From contig JALGQZ010000009.1 in assembly GCA_023105745.1 (NCBI GenBank), positions 10,774,564-10,838,563 on the forward strand: a stretch of 64,000 nucleotides of DNA. Reading direction: 5' to 3'. Numbering within the stretch: position 1 is the stretch's first letter; every line of letters starts with the position of its first letter. Origin of the DNA: Austropuccinia psidii (lineage: Eukaryota; Basidiomycota; Pucciniomycetes; Pucciniales; Sphaerophragmiaceae). Below the pieces are notes generated by a model that was not told the origin of the DNA, made no database searches, and saw nothing but the letters and a program-made list of their open reading frames with translations. Of the stretch, positions 37,537 to 49,460 are shown in pieces. The position numbers were made by a program, and so were the translations under genes.

Positions 37537-39701
37537 TGTGAGCCTGTGAGGTATGTATAACATACCCATAAGGCCACAAATAACTTTATAAACAGTTAAA
37601 TTTGGCTTCAATAGACTTTTAATTGAATTTAAAATAAAAAATAACAAAAAATAAGTATAAATTTTTTTTGGATAAACAAAGTTATAAATATTATGTCATT
37701 TTTGGATTCTACACCAAAAATAACCTAGGGTACATCCATAAGGTGCTATACCCAAAAACACTTATTTCTTATCTTATTAGAAGAGTTACGAACCTCACTG
37801 TACTAATGTAGCTTTTTTAACATTTTTTTAAAATTGTTAAATTGAAGCTTAAATAAGCTTAAATTTAAACTTGCATAAGGTTTATGCAAGCTTACCAAAA
37901 TTTTAGTTAAAATTGAGGTGTGGTGTATATTTACTGAATTGGCTAAGGATTTTCCATACAGAATGTAAATCCTGCATGAGCTCAATTTAAAAGGGTTTAA
38001 GGCCATAGTATGGCTTTAAATTAATAAAAGAGCAAAATCCACGCAAAAAGGTGGGACAAAGGAAAAAGACCAAATAGAGCTGGGGTAACCAACTTTTTGG
38101 ATCTGCAAGGATTCAATTAAGGTTGTCCACCTGTATTGGAGGATTTTCAACCTTATTTAAACTTTAGAATTAGACTTTGATCCAACATTAAAGTTTGAAC
38201 TGGTTTTATCCCAATTTAGACAGGAATTTCAAGCTGCCAAAGGGTAAATCCCAATTTTCAGGCTTGAATTCAAGGTTTTAAGAACTGTCAAAGCTTAAAT
38301 AAGCTTAAAGCCTTAAGGTTTCAAGCATTAAAACCTTATGAAAACTTAAGGTTTAGTGTGTATTGCTATTTTACATGGAAAAATAGCAATAACTTCAAAA
38401 ATTCATTCAAAATCCAATTCTCAATGGATTTGCTTGAAATTTTCACACAGCTTACAATTTAATATTATCTACATATAAATTAAATTTTAGGTATCTTTTT
38501 AAATACATTTCCTGGGTAATTAGCCTGGAAGTTTACTCTTTTAATTAAACCTCAAAGAAAATTATAATTTCTTTAAAAATTAATTAAAAATTGAGTTCAA
38601 GAGATTTCTGCTTGAAACTCTATTTTTAAGTTGTTCATGTGATGAAATTTAATATAAATGCATTTATTTATATTAAAAACTTAAAATAATTAGTTTAAAT
38701 TAGGATTAAAGTTACATGGAGTTAAGAATAACACTGATAACTTTAAATTGGAATTAAAATTAAGTTACCTTAAGTTAAGAACTTTAATTTTAAGCATGGT
38801 TTTTCAGCTTTGGCCTGAGCACGCCCTCTATATCCATTATGAATCATGAGAGCTTCTCTGAATACATAAAAATAGTCTTTTCATCACTGTTTTTGTACAT
38901 CATTCACTATCAATCCAATCATATTAGAGATTTAAACAGGTAAAGTTTTATTAAATATAAAATCTTATTATATTTAAGTAATTCTTAAGTTATTTTATTC
39001 TTTATTAATTAAAATTAAAGAATTGAAATCATAGAATTTAGATTATTGTTGTAATCACCAATAATATAGTTTATTATATAAAATTAATCATCTTAAATAT
39101 CTACTACAAATCCACAAATTCCTCTTAAAAACTCTTTAATCATAATTTTTATTATAAAAAGCTGTTTTATCTTTAAAAATATTGATTTTTGGCATGTTTT
39201 TAACCTATAATTATTATTTAATATAATAACTGTTGTTGTTTGACTTGTTGTATTAAATAAATATTATAAGTAAGTTTTCTTCAAAGCTCTATATCTTTTT
39301 TATCTAGTATTAGTTTTTTTATATAGAATTTTATTCTATAAATTTATGCACAGCGTGTGTTTTAATTATTTTATGAATAATATCTCAATTATTTATAAGT
39401 GGTTAATATTCATATTTTCCACGTGTAATTGTCTCATCAAGAGCTTTACACTTCTTATTGTTATAACTGTCAGTGACTACAACAATAATAGAATAATTAT
39501 AATTTATTATAATTGTTTTTTTTCTTATTATTATGTTTTTATAATAATAATTAAATTTATTTTTTATATAATTATTTCTTAATAATTATATTTAAATTTG
39601 TGGTTATAATATTTTGTTATATTATATACTTCTACTGAGGACAGTCATAGTACTTGTGATGTTTGCTACTATTATCAAGAGTTTCATAGACAGACCTTAC
39701 A
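37537..39701 (+). mobile_element. Element 3 5' LTR (family B)
   Basis: 2,165 bp, TGTGAGCCTGTGAGG to ACCTTACA. It has a promoter-like CTCTATATCC at about 38825 and a donor-like ACAG/GTAAAG at 38940. Confidence 0.92.
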
Positions 39702-39719
39702 TTTGGGGGCCTGGCTGTG
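39702..39719 (+). other. Primer binding site of element 3
   Basis: TTTGGGGGCCTGGCTGTG, identical to the site in element C at 13914. Confidence 0.65.
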
Positions 39720-40229
39720 ATTTTAACCAATTTTTTGGGACATAAATCATATTCTAGACCTTATTTTACTATTTGTTGACATAAAATTACCATATTTATC
39801 CTAATATTGGCTTTTTTGGGACTTATCCCTTATAAATAATCTTTATAATATTAATAAATTTATTTTTTCTTAAGAATATTGTTTGAAACAATATACTATT
39901 GAGTGACTTGGAATAAATTTCTTTTGTCTAACTAGTGGCTTTTTCACATCACAGAATTGAAATTTATTCTTTGAGTTATTCTAGTATAAAGTGAATAATA
40001 ATACAATTTTGATTAATAAACTTTTAAATTGCATAATTATTATTTCTTTAAAGAAAATAAAAAAACAAAAATTTTTACTAAAAATATTTTTTCTTTTATC
40101 TTAGACATTTTTCTTTATTTTTGATGTAATTTGCCATAAATTACATTAAAACAACTTTATTCAATAAGTTGACTTTAAAAGTTATTTTTGTTGTTTGATA
40201 AAATAACTTATATTTTTATTTTTCTCTAG

Positions 40230-40399
40230 TGTTATCAATTAGAGACAGCTCTTCAGACTCTGAAGCATCAGAGGCTAGTATTGAAATTCAAACCAGCCCA
40301 GTACCAAGGGGTTTAATAACCAAAGAACCCTTTAAAGGTTCAGCAGGTGAATTTGATTCATTATTAGTCTGTTTTATTCTTGAAATGGACTTGAAATGA
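40230..40399 (+). CDS. Pre-gag open frame of element 3
   Basis: Open frame from an acceptor-like TATTTTTCTCTAG (ending 40229) to a TGA that overlaps the gag start as ATGA (40396-40399). It has no ATG at its beginning, so it would have to be reached by splicing or by upstream initiation. Acidic and Ser-rich (RDSSSDSEASEASIEIQT), then more hydrophobic. It resembles the ORF at 30588-30788 in element 2. Role unknown. Confidence 0.4.
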
Positions 40400-42143
40400 C
40401 TCCTACTAGAAGTGGAAGCAATTACTCCATCAAATCTAATGGATCTGGACCAGGACATTCCAGTCACAAATCCAAAAGACAAGAATGTAAGCCCAGAGGA
40501 GAGGCACAAGTGGAGGATGCCAGAACTTCCACCAGTTCCAAAGGGTTAGCCAGCACCTTTGACACTCTTATTGAGAGTCCAGAAGCTGACATAACTGCTA
40601 TTTCTGTTAGACTTGAATCACTTCCAACAGGCAGAAGTAGATATATACCAGTGTCAGTACAAGAACGGGTTTATGGCAGCAAAACAGCAATAGTGGGAAC
40701 TTCTCCCAAGCCTTTGGATAGGCACCATGAGCTCACATCTTCAAGTGAAGAAGTTCATGGAGCCAGAAAAGACAGGGGAACTTCTGAAGGGTTGGACACA
40801 CATGTCTTGCAAAGGACAAGTCCAACAGATAAAAGCTTGGTTGAAAAACCAAAGCATGTTATCAGAGGATCAGAAGAAGAAGTTGGCCCAAGGCAAGGAC
40901 AACACCCCCGTGGAAGCTCCCCAAGCATCAACCAGTGCCAAAAAAGCCCAAGCAAACCCCAAAGACCAATCAGAAGGGAAAGCAAAAGGCAAAGGCAAAG
41001 GCAAAGCCCAAGTCGAACAAGCCTTACCCTCAGAATTACAGAATTCCCAAGAAAAAGAAGACACCCATGGACAATGTGTTCAATATGGCAAGAACTCTGA
41101 TAGAATTCAAAAACAAGGAAGAGGAAAGATTGAACCCATCTTTACCAAAGAAATATATCTTGTAAAACTTGTAACTCAATTTGAATCATGTAATAAAGAA
41201 ATTATGACAAAGCTTAAAACACTTGAGTATATCCAACAGAAGTTTGGTAATGAGATATTACAAGTGAAAGAAACACAAAAGACCATTGTTGGCCTTGAAA
41301 ATGTTAATAAAGACAATATTGTGTCTTTGACGCAAATTTGTGCAAGAATTGAGTCTAAAGTTACTTTGCTCAATCAACCAGATGACAATTCAATTTCTTT
41401 TATAACTGGACAGCTAAGAGAATTTAAATTACAAGTTCAAAACTTGGGGAATTCAACTGGTCACAATGCAGCTCTTTTTCAAGAACAATTGGAAAAAAGT
41501 GATAAAGCAAGACTTGAATTGAAAGAAGACATTCAATCAAGTATTAATAATATATCACTGAAAAGTGAATTGCCAAGGCAATCCACACCAATTCTTGACA
41601 GAAATGTGCTTAATGATATACATCATACCATTTCAAGTAATGAGGTGGAAACTGCTTGTGATTTCAAAAACATTCCAAAATTAGAGGAATGCCCAACCTT
41701 CAATGGTGAAGGAGAATATAATCATATGTAATTTATGAAAACAATTGATATGTTCAAAGAAGACTTTAACATACCAGATGAATATATAAGTGCCAGATTA
41801 CACTCATTATTTACCAGATCAGCAAAGAAATGGTATTACAAAATGAGACAAGACCATGGTAAACATTCTTGGCCTTGGTGGAAAGAACAAATTATTTCCA
41901 AATGGGCAAATGATTCCTGGAGATTTAGAATGGCAAATTATTTTGAAGAAGCCATTTTTAATATTGAGAGGGACAGGCCCATGTCTTGGTTTCTTAAACA
42001 GAAGGACAGATTAACTGCCCTTCATCCTGATATGTCTGAAACAATGGTACAAAAGGATATAAAGAAAGTGTGGTGGTGACCTTGAGCATGCTATAAGAAG
42101 CAGATGTATTGAGCCCTGCTCTGAAGAAGATTATATCAATGCT
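40396..42143 (+). pseudogene. Element 3 gag
   Basis: Frame a (40396-41100) starts MTPTRSGSNYSIKSNG. Frame b (40727-41731, then 41735-42079 after one TAA) is +1 to it and carries the rest. That is a Lys/Gly repeat from a minisatellite AAAGGC (EGKAKGKGKGKAQ), a coiled-coil-like middle, and the gag core with KWYYKMRQDHGKHSWPWWKEQ. Frame a and frame b are both open for about 370 nt. A 1-nt shift near 42065 then leads into the pol frame. Gag makes the particle shell; the basic repeat probably contacts RNA (inference). Confidence 0.8.
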
Positions 42144-43985
42144 ATGGAGGACATCACTACTAGAACAAAAATTGGAAGAAATTGGTCCAAATCCCCAATA
42201 GACAATAAGACTAATGGGAAACCAATTGCAAAGCCAAATAAGCCACAAGAAAGACTTCCTTTTAAATGTCATAAATGTGGAAGCACATCTCATTTAGCAA
42301 ACACTTGCCCAAAAAAGACAAGAATCGATGAGATAAATACTGAAAAAATGGAAGACACAAAAGAAACAACTGATGTATCTTTACATGAAGGTGACTCTGA
42401 GCCTTCAGAAGAAGAAGAAGTACCAGAGGAGCTTAGTATAGAAAACATTAATGTTTCTTTTGAAGTCACTGAGGTACACACTCATTTACCACAGTATAGT
42501 GATGAATGTATCGATCTCATACATGTGCAAGATGCTAAAATGCAGAAAACCAAACCTCCCAGAGGTAAAGTTTATACAGCTGGTTCATCTTGCATCACTA
42601 ATATTGTGATAAACAACACAAAAGCCAAGATACACCTTGACTCAGGTGCTTTTTGCACTTGTGTTGGAAAAGGTTATCTTGACAAGGTTTATACCAATTG
42701 GAAAGACAAATTAATGCCAATTGAAGGTATAACATTCAGCAGTGCTAGCCAAAATATGCACCGCTTGGGTATATTTGAAGCAGCAATAATATTTACTCAT
42801 CCTGCAGGAAGTATAAGATTGAAAGTTGAAATTATTGTCATGAATAATTGTACTTCACAACACTTTATACTTGGGAATGATTATCTCAATATTTATGGTA
42901 TTGATATTAATAATCATAAAGACAGGTATTTCACTATAGGGGAAAATAAAAGACAAAAATTTGCTTTTACTCTAGAAAAAAGAAAAATTAATGTCATTAA
43001 ACAAGTAAAAAATGTTAATAAGGAGAAATTTGTGTCAAGTCAATTGATTGAAGCACAAATTAGTCCTGAATTAACACTGGAAATGAAGGAAGAGATTATT
43101 GAAATTTTCTTTCAATACAAGGAAGCCTTTGCTTCAGATAATGAACCACTTGGAGCTATAAAAGGCCATGAAGTGGACATTATGCTTCATGTGGAAAGGC
43201 CTTATCCGCCACTATTAAGAAGAACAGCTTACCCAGCTAGCCCTAGGGCTAGAGAAGCATTAGAAACTCATATTAATAAACTAATGAAACTGGGAGTTCT
43301 TAGAAAAGTTGGACACAATGAGGAGGTAGAAGTCACAACTCCAGTAATCATTGCTCGGCATAATGATAAGTCAAGGATGGTTGGTGATTTTAGAGCACTG
43401 AATACCTATACTATTCCAGACAAGGATCCAATTCCTAGGATTCATGAGACTTTGACTCAATTATCCAAAGCAATATTCATTAATTCCATGGATGCTCTGA
43501 AAGGCTTTCATCAGAATGTTTTGACACCTCATGCTAGGAAATTATTGAGAATAATTTCTCATTGTGGGATCTATGAGTATTTGAGAATGCCTTTTGGTAT
43601 CAAAAATGCACACGCTCATTATCAGAGAATGATGAATACCATCTTCCCACATGAATTTTCAGAAGGATGGTTAATCATTTATATTGATTACATTATCATT
43701 TGTTCAGGAACCTGGAAATTACATTTAGAGAAACTTTCATTAGTACTTAAGAAAATTCTTCAAGTGAACATGAAAATATCTCTTAAAAAATGTAATTTTG
43801 GGTTTCATGAGTTAAAAGCTCTAGGAAATGTAGTCTCAGGACTGCGCCTTGGTGTTGACAAAAACAAAGTGGCTGCAGTTTTACTGAAACAAATGCCCCA
43901 GAACAAAAAAGAAATGATGTCTTTTTTAGGGTTTGCCAGTTATTACAGGCAACACCTTAAAGATTTTGCAATCCATGCCAGATAA
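42144..43985 (+). pseudogene. Element 3 zinc knuckle, protease and reverse transcriptase
   Basis: One open frame of 613 codons. Residues 42-55 form a complete CCHC knuckle (CHKCGSTSHLANTC). An acidic spacer follows, then the protease motif KIHLDSGAFCTCVG near residue 170. The RT shows DKSRMVGDFRALNTYTIPD, MPFGIKNAHAHYQRMMN and, at residues 513-516, YIDY in place of YIDD; loss of this Asp abolishes polymerisation in the RT family. The frame ends with TAA (43983-43985) at HAR-stop, and the downstream RNase H continues in the same frame. Confidence 0.92.
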
Positions 43986-44705
43986 TTATACAGAATCTGT
44001 GATCAACAAACTGTTTTTGAGATAACACAGGAGAGAATTCAAGAATATGATAAAATCAAGTATGCCTTGACCAATGCACCATTATTATTGATTCCAGACT
44101 GGAAGCTTCCTTTCAAGCTATATATTGATGCATGTGGTGAAGGTTTAGGAGCTGTTCTTCATCAAGTTCAAATTGCCAATGACAAACCTTATGAGGGTCC
44201 AATTTGTTTTATTATAAGACAAATTAAATCTACTGAGGCAAGATATGGAGCTAGCCAAATGGAGTGCCTTTGCCTTGTTTGGGCTTTGGAAAAACTTCAT
44301 TACTATCTTGATGGTAGTGTGTTTGAAGTAATTACTGATTGTAATGCAGTAAAATCACTTCTTAACATGAAAACTCCAAACAGACACATGTTAAGATGGC
44401 AGATTGCTATACAGGAGTATAGAGGCAATATGACCATAGTACATAAATCTGGAAATATTCATAAGAATGCTGATGCCTTAAGTAGATGGGCATTACCAAA
44501 CACACCTGAAAACCCTGCCTATGTTCCTACAAGTGCAGAACCTCAAATTCCAATTGAAGGAATTAATATCACAGATGTTGGAACAGAATTGTTTGGAGAA
44601 GTTAGAGAAAGCTATAAGCAAGATAAGAATTGTCATATTCTTACTGCTCTACTCAACAAATATTGCAAAGATGAAGCCTTGGCTAATTCTCTGGATGATA
44701 TTTGA
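43986..44705 (+). pseudogene. Element 3 RNase H
   Basis: In frame with RT, after one stop. Motifs: [17 protein letters not shown] (first catalytic Asp present), [26 protein letters not shown], and [15 protein letters not shown]. RNase H removes the RNA template during reverse transcription. The frame ends in TGA at 44703-44705 after NSLDDI; the integrase follows in the same frame. Confidence 0.9.
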
Positions 44706-44735
44706 GAGACATCTTATGATAATGGAAGATTCCAT

Positions 44736-46136
44736 TTGTTTGATGGTATACTATATAATAGATTTAAACACACATGTGTCATGGTCCTATGTAGTAGAAT
44801 GTTAATTAACACCATACTCCTAGAATGCCATGATAACATATATTCTGGAAATCTGTCTGAAGACAGAACTATGGAAAGAATCAAGACATGTGCCTGGTGG
44901 CCATCTTGGAGAAAAGATGTCATTGAGTACTGCAACAGTTTTGATAGATGCCAGAAAGCCAATAAAGCTACTGGTAAAAGATTTGGCTTAATGATCCATA
45001 TTCAAGAACCAAGTACCCCATGGGAAGTGGTCCACATGGATTGGGTAACTGCCTTACCACCTGGAGGTGATAAAAGTTACAATGCATGTCTTTTTATTGT
45101 GGACAGATATAGCAAAACACCAATCTTTTTACCATGTCACAGAGATGACACAGCTATGGATACAGCTCTTTTGATCTGGAATAGAGTAATATCCCATACT
45201 GGTCTCTTTAAAAAAATCATTAGTGACAGAGACCCAAAATTTACATCATCCTTATGGACTAATTTACATAAGCTTTTGGGTACAAGACTATCATTCTCAA
45301 CAGCCTACCATCCACAAACAGATGGGCTGGCAGAAAGAATGATTCAAACCCTTGAGGACATGATCAGAAGATTTTGTGCTTATGGCCTGGAGTTTAAAGA
45401 TTCTGATGGCTTTACCCATGATTGGTGTACTCTTATACCAGCATTGGAATTAGCCTACAAAACCTCCATCCATGCTTCAACAGGTAAAACTCCTGCAATG
45501 TTGGAAAAAGGATTGAACCCTAAACTTCCAATTGATACTTTGAAAAAAGATCTGGTTGATATTCATCCAACTGCTTCAAGCTTCAAGTTATTGCTTGATA
45601 AAGTGAGACATCATGCAAATCAAAGCATGAATGATGCCTTTGAATATGCTAAACAGAAATGGGATAAAAGTCATAAGACCCCAGAATTCAAAGTAGGGTA
45701 TTTTATACTAGTTTCAACCTTGAACTTTAATAACATTAAAGGACCAAAGAAATTAAAAGATTCCTTTGCAGGACCATTTATTATTAAAGCCCTTCATGGG
45801 ACAAATGCAGTACAAGTAGAACTGTCAGGAGAACTGGAAAACAAACATCCAACCTTCCCTGTCAGTCTAGTAAAGCATTACACTTCAAGTGATAAGGAAT
45901 TATTTCCTTTGAGAAATGAAACACCCTTAGAAGTACCCCCACTAGATCAAAGTGAGGATAAAAAGGTACTAAAAGTCTTAAAAGAAAGAAGACTTAGGGG
46001 AAAAAATGAAAGAGAATACTTAGTCAGGTATAGAAATCCACAACATGAAGATGAATGGATTGTAGAAAGCAAAATACCTGATTCCCAAAAGTTTCTCAGA
46101 AGATTCACACATGAGAAAAGACCAATTGCTCAATGA
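44736..46136 (+). pseudogene. Element 3 integrase with chromodomain
   Basis: 466 codons, open throughout. The zinc-binding N-terminus reads ECHDNIYSGNLSEDRT, the second His replaced by Asn, with the Cys pair in EYCNSFDRC. The catalytic triad is intact: Asp in HMDWVTALPPGG, Asp in IISDRDPKF and Glu in TDGLAERMIQTLED. The SH3-like tail (KVGYFILVSTLNFNNIKGPKK) is followed by a chromodomain (KERRLRGKNEREYLVRYRNP..DEWIVESKIPD) with the usual Tyr and Trp. Chromodomain integrases target particular histone marks. The lesion in the zinc domain suggests reduced function. Confidence 0.93.
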
Positions 46137-46251
46137 AAAGTTTGAATGGTGTGCTTTACATACTTAGAAAGGTATAATTAGAGAGGTTGGACAGTGGATT
46201 ATACCCCCCCAAATAACTTGGGGGTTAATCAAAAAAGAAAAATTGTGTACA

Positions 46252-46273
46252 ATTTTTTTTTGGAAGTAGGGAA
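46252..46273 (+). other. Polypurine tract of element 3
   Basis: A T-rich box followed by GGAAGTAGGGAA directly before the 3' LTR start; primes plus-strand synthesis. Confidence 0.7.
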
Positions 46274-48353
46274 TGTGAGCCTGTGAGGTATGTATAGCAT
46301 ACCCATAAGGCCACAAATAACTTTATAAACAGTTAAATTTGTCTTCAATAGAATTTTTAAATGAAGTTAAAATAAAAAATAACAAAAAATAAGTATAACT
46401 TTTTTTTGAATAAACAAAGTTATAAATATTATGTCATTTTTGGATTCTACACCAAAAATAACCTAGGGTACATCCATAAGGTGCTATACCCAAAAACACT
46501 TATTTCTTATCTTATTAGAAGATTTACGAACCTCACTGTACTAATGTAGCTTTTTTAACATTTTTTTAAAATTGTTAAATTGAAGCTTAAATAAGCTTAA
46601 ATTTAAACTTTCATAAGGTTTATGCAAGCTTACCAAAATTTTAGTTAAAATTGAGGTGTGGTGTATATTTACTGAATTGGCTAAGGATTTGCCATACAGA
46701 ATGTAAATCCTGCATGAGCTCAATTTAAAAGGGTTTAAGGCCATAGTCTGCAAGGATTCAATTAAGGTTTTCCACCTGTATTGGAGAATTTTCAACCTTA
46801 TTTAAACTTTAAGATTAGACTTTGATCCAACATTGGTGTTTGAACTGGTTTTATCCCAATTTAGACAGTAATTTCAAGCTGCCAAAGGGTAAATCCCAAT
46901 ATTCAGGCTTGAATTCAAGGTTTTAAGAACTGTCAAAGCTTAAATAATCTCAAAACTTTAAGGTTTCAAGCATTAAAACCTTATCAAAACTTAAGGTTTG
47001 GTATATATTTCTACTTTACGTGGAAAAATAGCAATAACTTCAAAAATTCATTAAAAATCCAATTCTGAATGGATTTGCTTGAAAATTTCACAAAGCTTAC
47101 AATTTAATATTATCTACATATAAATCAAATTTTAGGTATCTTCTATAAACAAATTTCCTGGGTAATTAGCCTGGAAATTTACTTTTTTAATTAAAGCTCA
47201 AAGAAAATTATAATTTCTTTAAAAATTAATTAAAAATTGAGTTTAAGATAATTCTGCTTGAAACTCTATTTTTAAGTTGTTCATGTGATGAAATTTAATA
47301 TAAATAGTTTTATTTATATTAAAAACTCAAAATAATTAGTTTAAATGAGGATTAAAGTTACATGGAGTTAAGAATAACACCGATAACATTAAATTGGAAT
47401 TAAAATTAAGTTACCTTAAGTTAAGAACTTTAATTTTAAGCATTGTTTTTCAGTTTTGACCTGAGCACGCCCTCTATATCCATTTTGAATCATGAGAGCT
47501 TCTCTGAAGACATAAAAAGAGTCTTTTCATCACTGTTTTTGTCCATCATTCACTATCAATCCAATCATATTAGAAATTTAAACAGGTAAAGTTTTATTAA
47601 ATATAAAATCTTATTACATTTAAATAATTCTTAAGTTATTTTATTCTTTATTAATTAAATTAAAGAATTGAAATCATAGAATTTAGATTATTGTTGTAAT
47701 CACCAATAATATAGTTTATTATATAAAATTAATCATCTTAAATATCTACTACAAATCCACAAATTCCTCTTAAAAACTCTTTAATCATAATTTTTATTAT
47801 AAAAAGTTGTTTTATCTTTAAAAATATTGATTTTTGGCATGTTTTTAACTTATAGTTATTATTTAATATAATAACTGTTGTTGTTTGACTTGTTGTATTA
47901 AATAAATATTATAAGTAAGTTTTCTTTAAAGTTTTATATTTTTTTTCTCTAGTTTTAGTTTTTTTATATAGAATTTTATTCTATAAGAATTATTTCTGCA
48001 CAGTGTGTGTTTTAATTCTTTTATAGATAATATTTATATTATTTATAAGTGGTTAATATTCATATTTTCCACATGTCATTGTCTCATTAAGAGCTTTACA
48101 CTTCTTATTGTTATAAGTGTCAGTGACTATAACAATAATAGAATAATTATAATTTATTATAATTCTTATCTTTTTATTATTATTATATCTTTATAATAAT
48201 AATTAAGCTTATTTTTTATATAATTATTTCTCAATAATTATATTCAAATTTGTGGTTATAATATTTTGTTATATCATATACTTCTACTGAGGACAGTCAT
48301 AGTACTCTTGATATTTTCTACTATTATGAAGAGTTTCATAGACAAACCTTACA
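46274..48353 (+). mobile_element. Element 3 3' LTR (family B)
   Basis: 2,080 bp, ends CCTTACA, donor-like ACAG/GTAAAG at 47586. Close to the 5' LTR apart from the missing segment of about 90 bp. Confidence 0.92.
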
Positions 48354-49333
48354 TCTATGGATACAGCTCTTCTTCTATGGATTAGAGTTATGTCTCATAC
48401 AGGATTATTTAGGAATATCATAAGTGACAGAGATCCCAAGTTCATATCTGCACTTTGTACCAATCTTCATGGATTGTTTGGGACCAATTTATCATTTTCT
48501 ACAGCATATCACCCTCAAACAGATGGGCTAGCAGAGAGAATGATTCAGACCTTAGAAGACATGATCAGGAGATTCTGTGCTTCTGGATAAGAATTTAAAG
48601 ACTAATATGGCTTTGCCCATTACTGGTGCACTATAATACCTGCATTAGAATTTGCACATAAGACATCAGTCCATTCTTCCACAGGTCAAACTCCTGCTAT
48701 GTTGGAAAAAGGATGCAACCCAAGACTCCTACCAGAAACCCTGAGGAAAGATTTGGTTAAAATCCATCCTACAGCTTCCAGCTTCAAGATAATGCTTTAT
48801 AAAGTGAAACATCATGCGAAATAAGCATTGATGATGCTTTTGACTATGCAAAACAGAAGTGGGACAAAAGTCATAAAGTACCAGACTTCAAAGTAGGGGA
48901 CTTAGTTCTAGTTTCAACCTTGAACTCTAATAATATCAAAGGCCCAAAGAAACTGAAAGATTCTTATGTAAGAACTTTTTTTATTGTTGCCTTACACTGA
49001 ACCAATGCAGTTCAAGTGGAATTGAGTGGTGAATTAGAAAGTAAATACCCAGCTTTTCCAGTCAGTGTTACAAAACCTTATCAACCAGCTGATAAAGAAT
49101 TGTTTTCTTCAAGGAGAACAACTCCTTTAACTGTACCACATGTGTAATAGAGTGAAGAAAAAAGGATAAAGAAAGTCATTAAAGAAAGAATACTTAGGGG
49201 TAAAAATCAAAGAGAATATCTTGTAAGATATAGAAATCCAGTACATGAAGATGAATGGCTGGCAGAATCAGAGAAAAATGACTCAGAAAGACTCTTGAGA
49301 AGATTTAGACATGAAAGAAGGCCACAAGGATGA
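48354..49333 (+). pseudogene. Element 2 integrase core and chromodomain, resumed
   Basis: Immediately after the TCTAT duplication the integrase of element 2 continues: MDTALLLWIRVMSHTG, then IISDRDPKF and AYHPQTDGLAERMIQTLED. A stop follows at about 48590, with scattered lesions. The chromodomain ERILRGKNQREYLVRYRNP is still readable and the product ends at ERRPQG-stop (49333). Confidence 0.9.
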
Positions 49334-49460
49334 ATATGTCCATAAGCTTGCTTTAAATTACTTGATCTGAGTAATGTAAAGAGGTTATACAGTGGACATT
49401 AACCCCCTTTGAGGCCTTTTTCTTCTTGATATCATTAATAAAATTGTATATACAAATTTA

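Larger units (their letters stand above)
37537..48353 (+). mobile_element. Element 3: nearly complete Ty3/gypsy chromovirus
   Basis: LTRs B at 37537-39701 and 46274-48353 with a perfect TCTAT duplication (37532-37536, 48354-48358). A primer binding site follows the 5' LTR and a purine tract precedes the 3' LTR. It is the youngest full element here: over one 200-bp stretch compared by eye the LTRs differ at about three positions, and the 3' LTR lacks about 90 bp present in the 5' LTR (around 38005-38100). Gag-pol has only a few lesions, but the RT catalytic box is YIDY. Confidence 0.93.
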
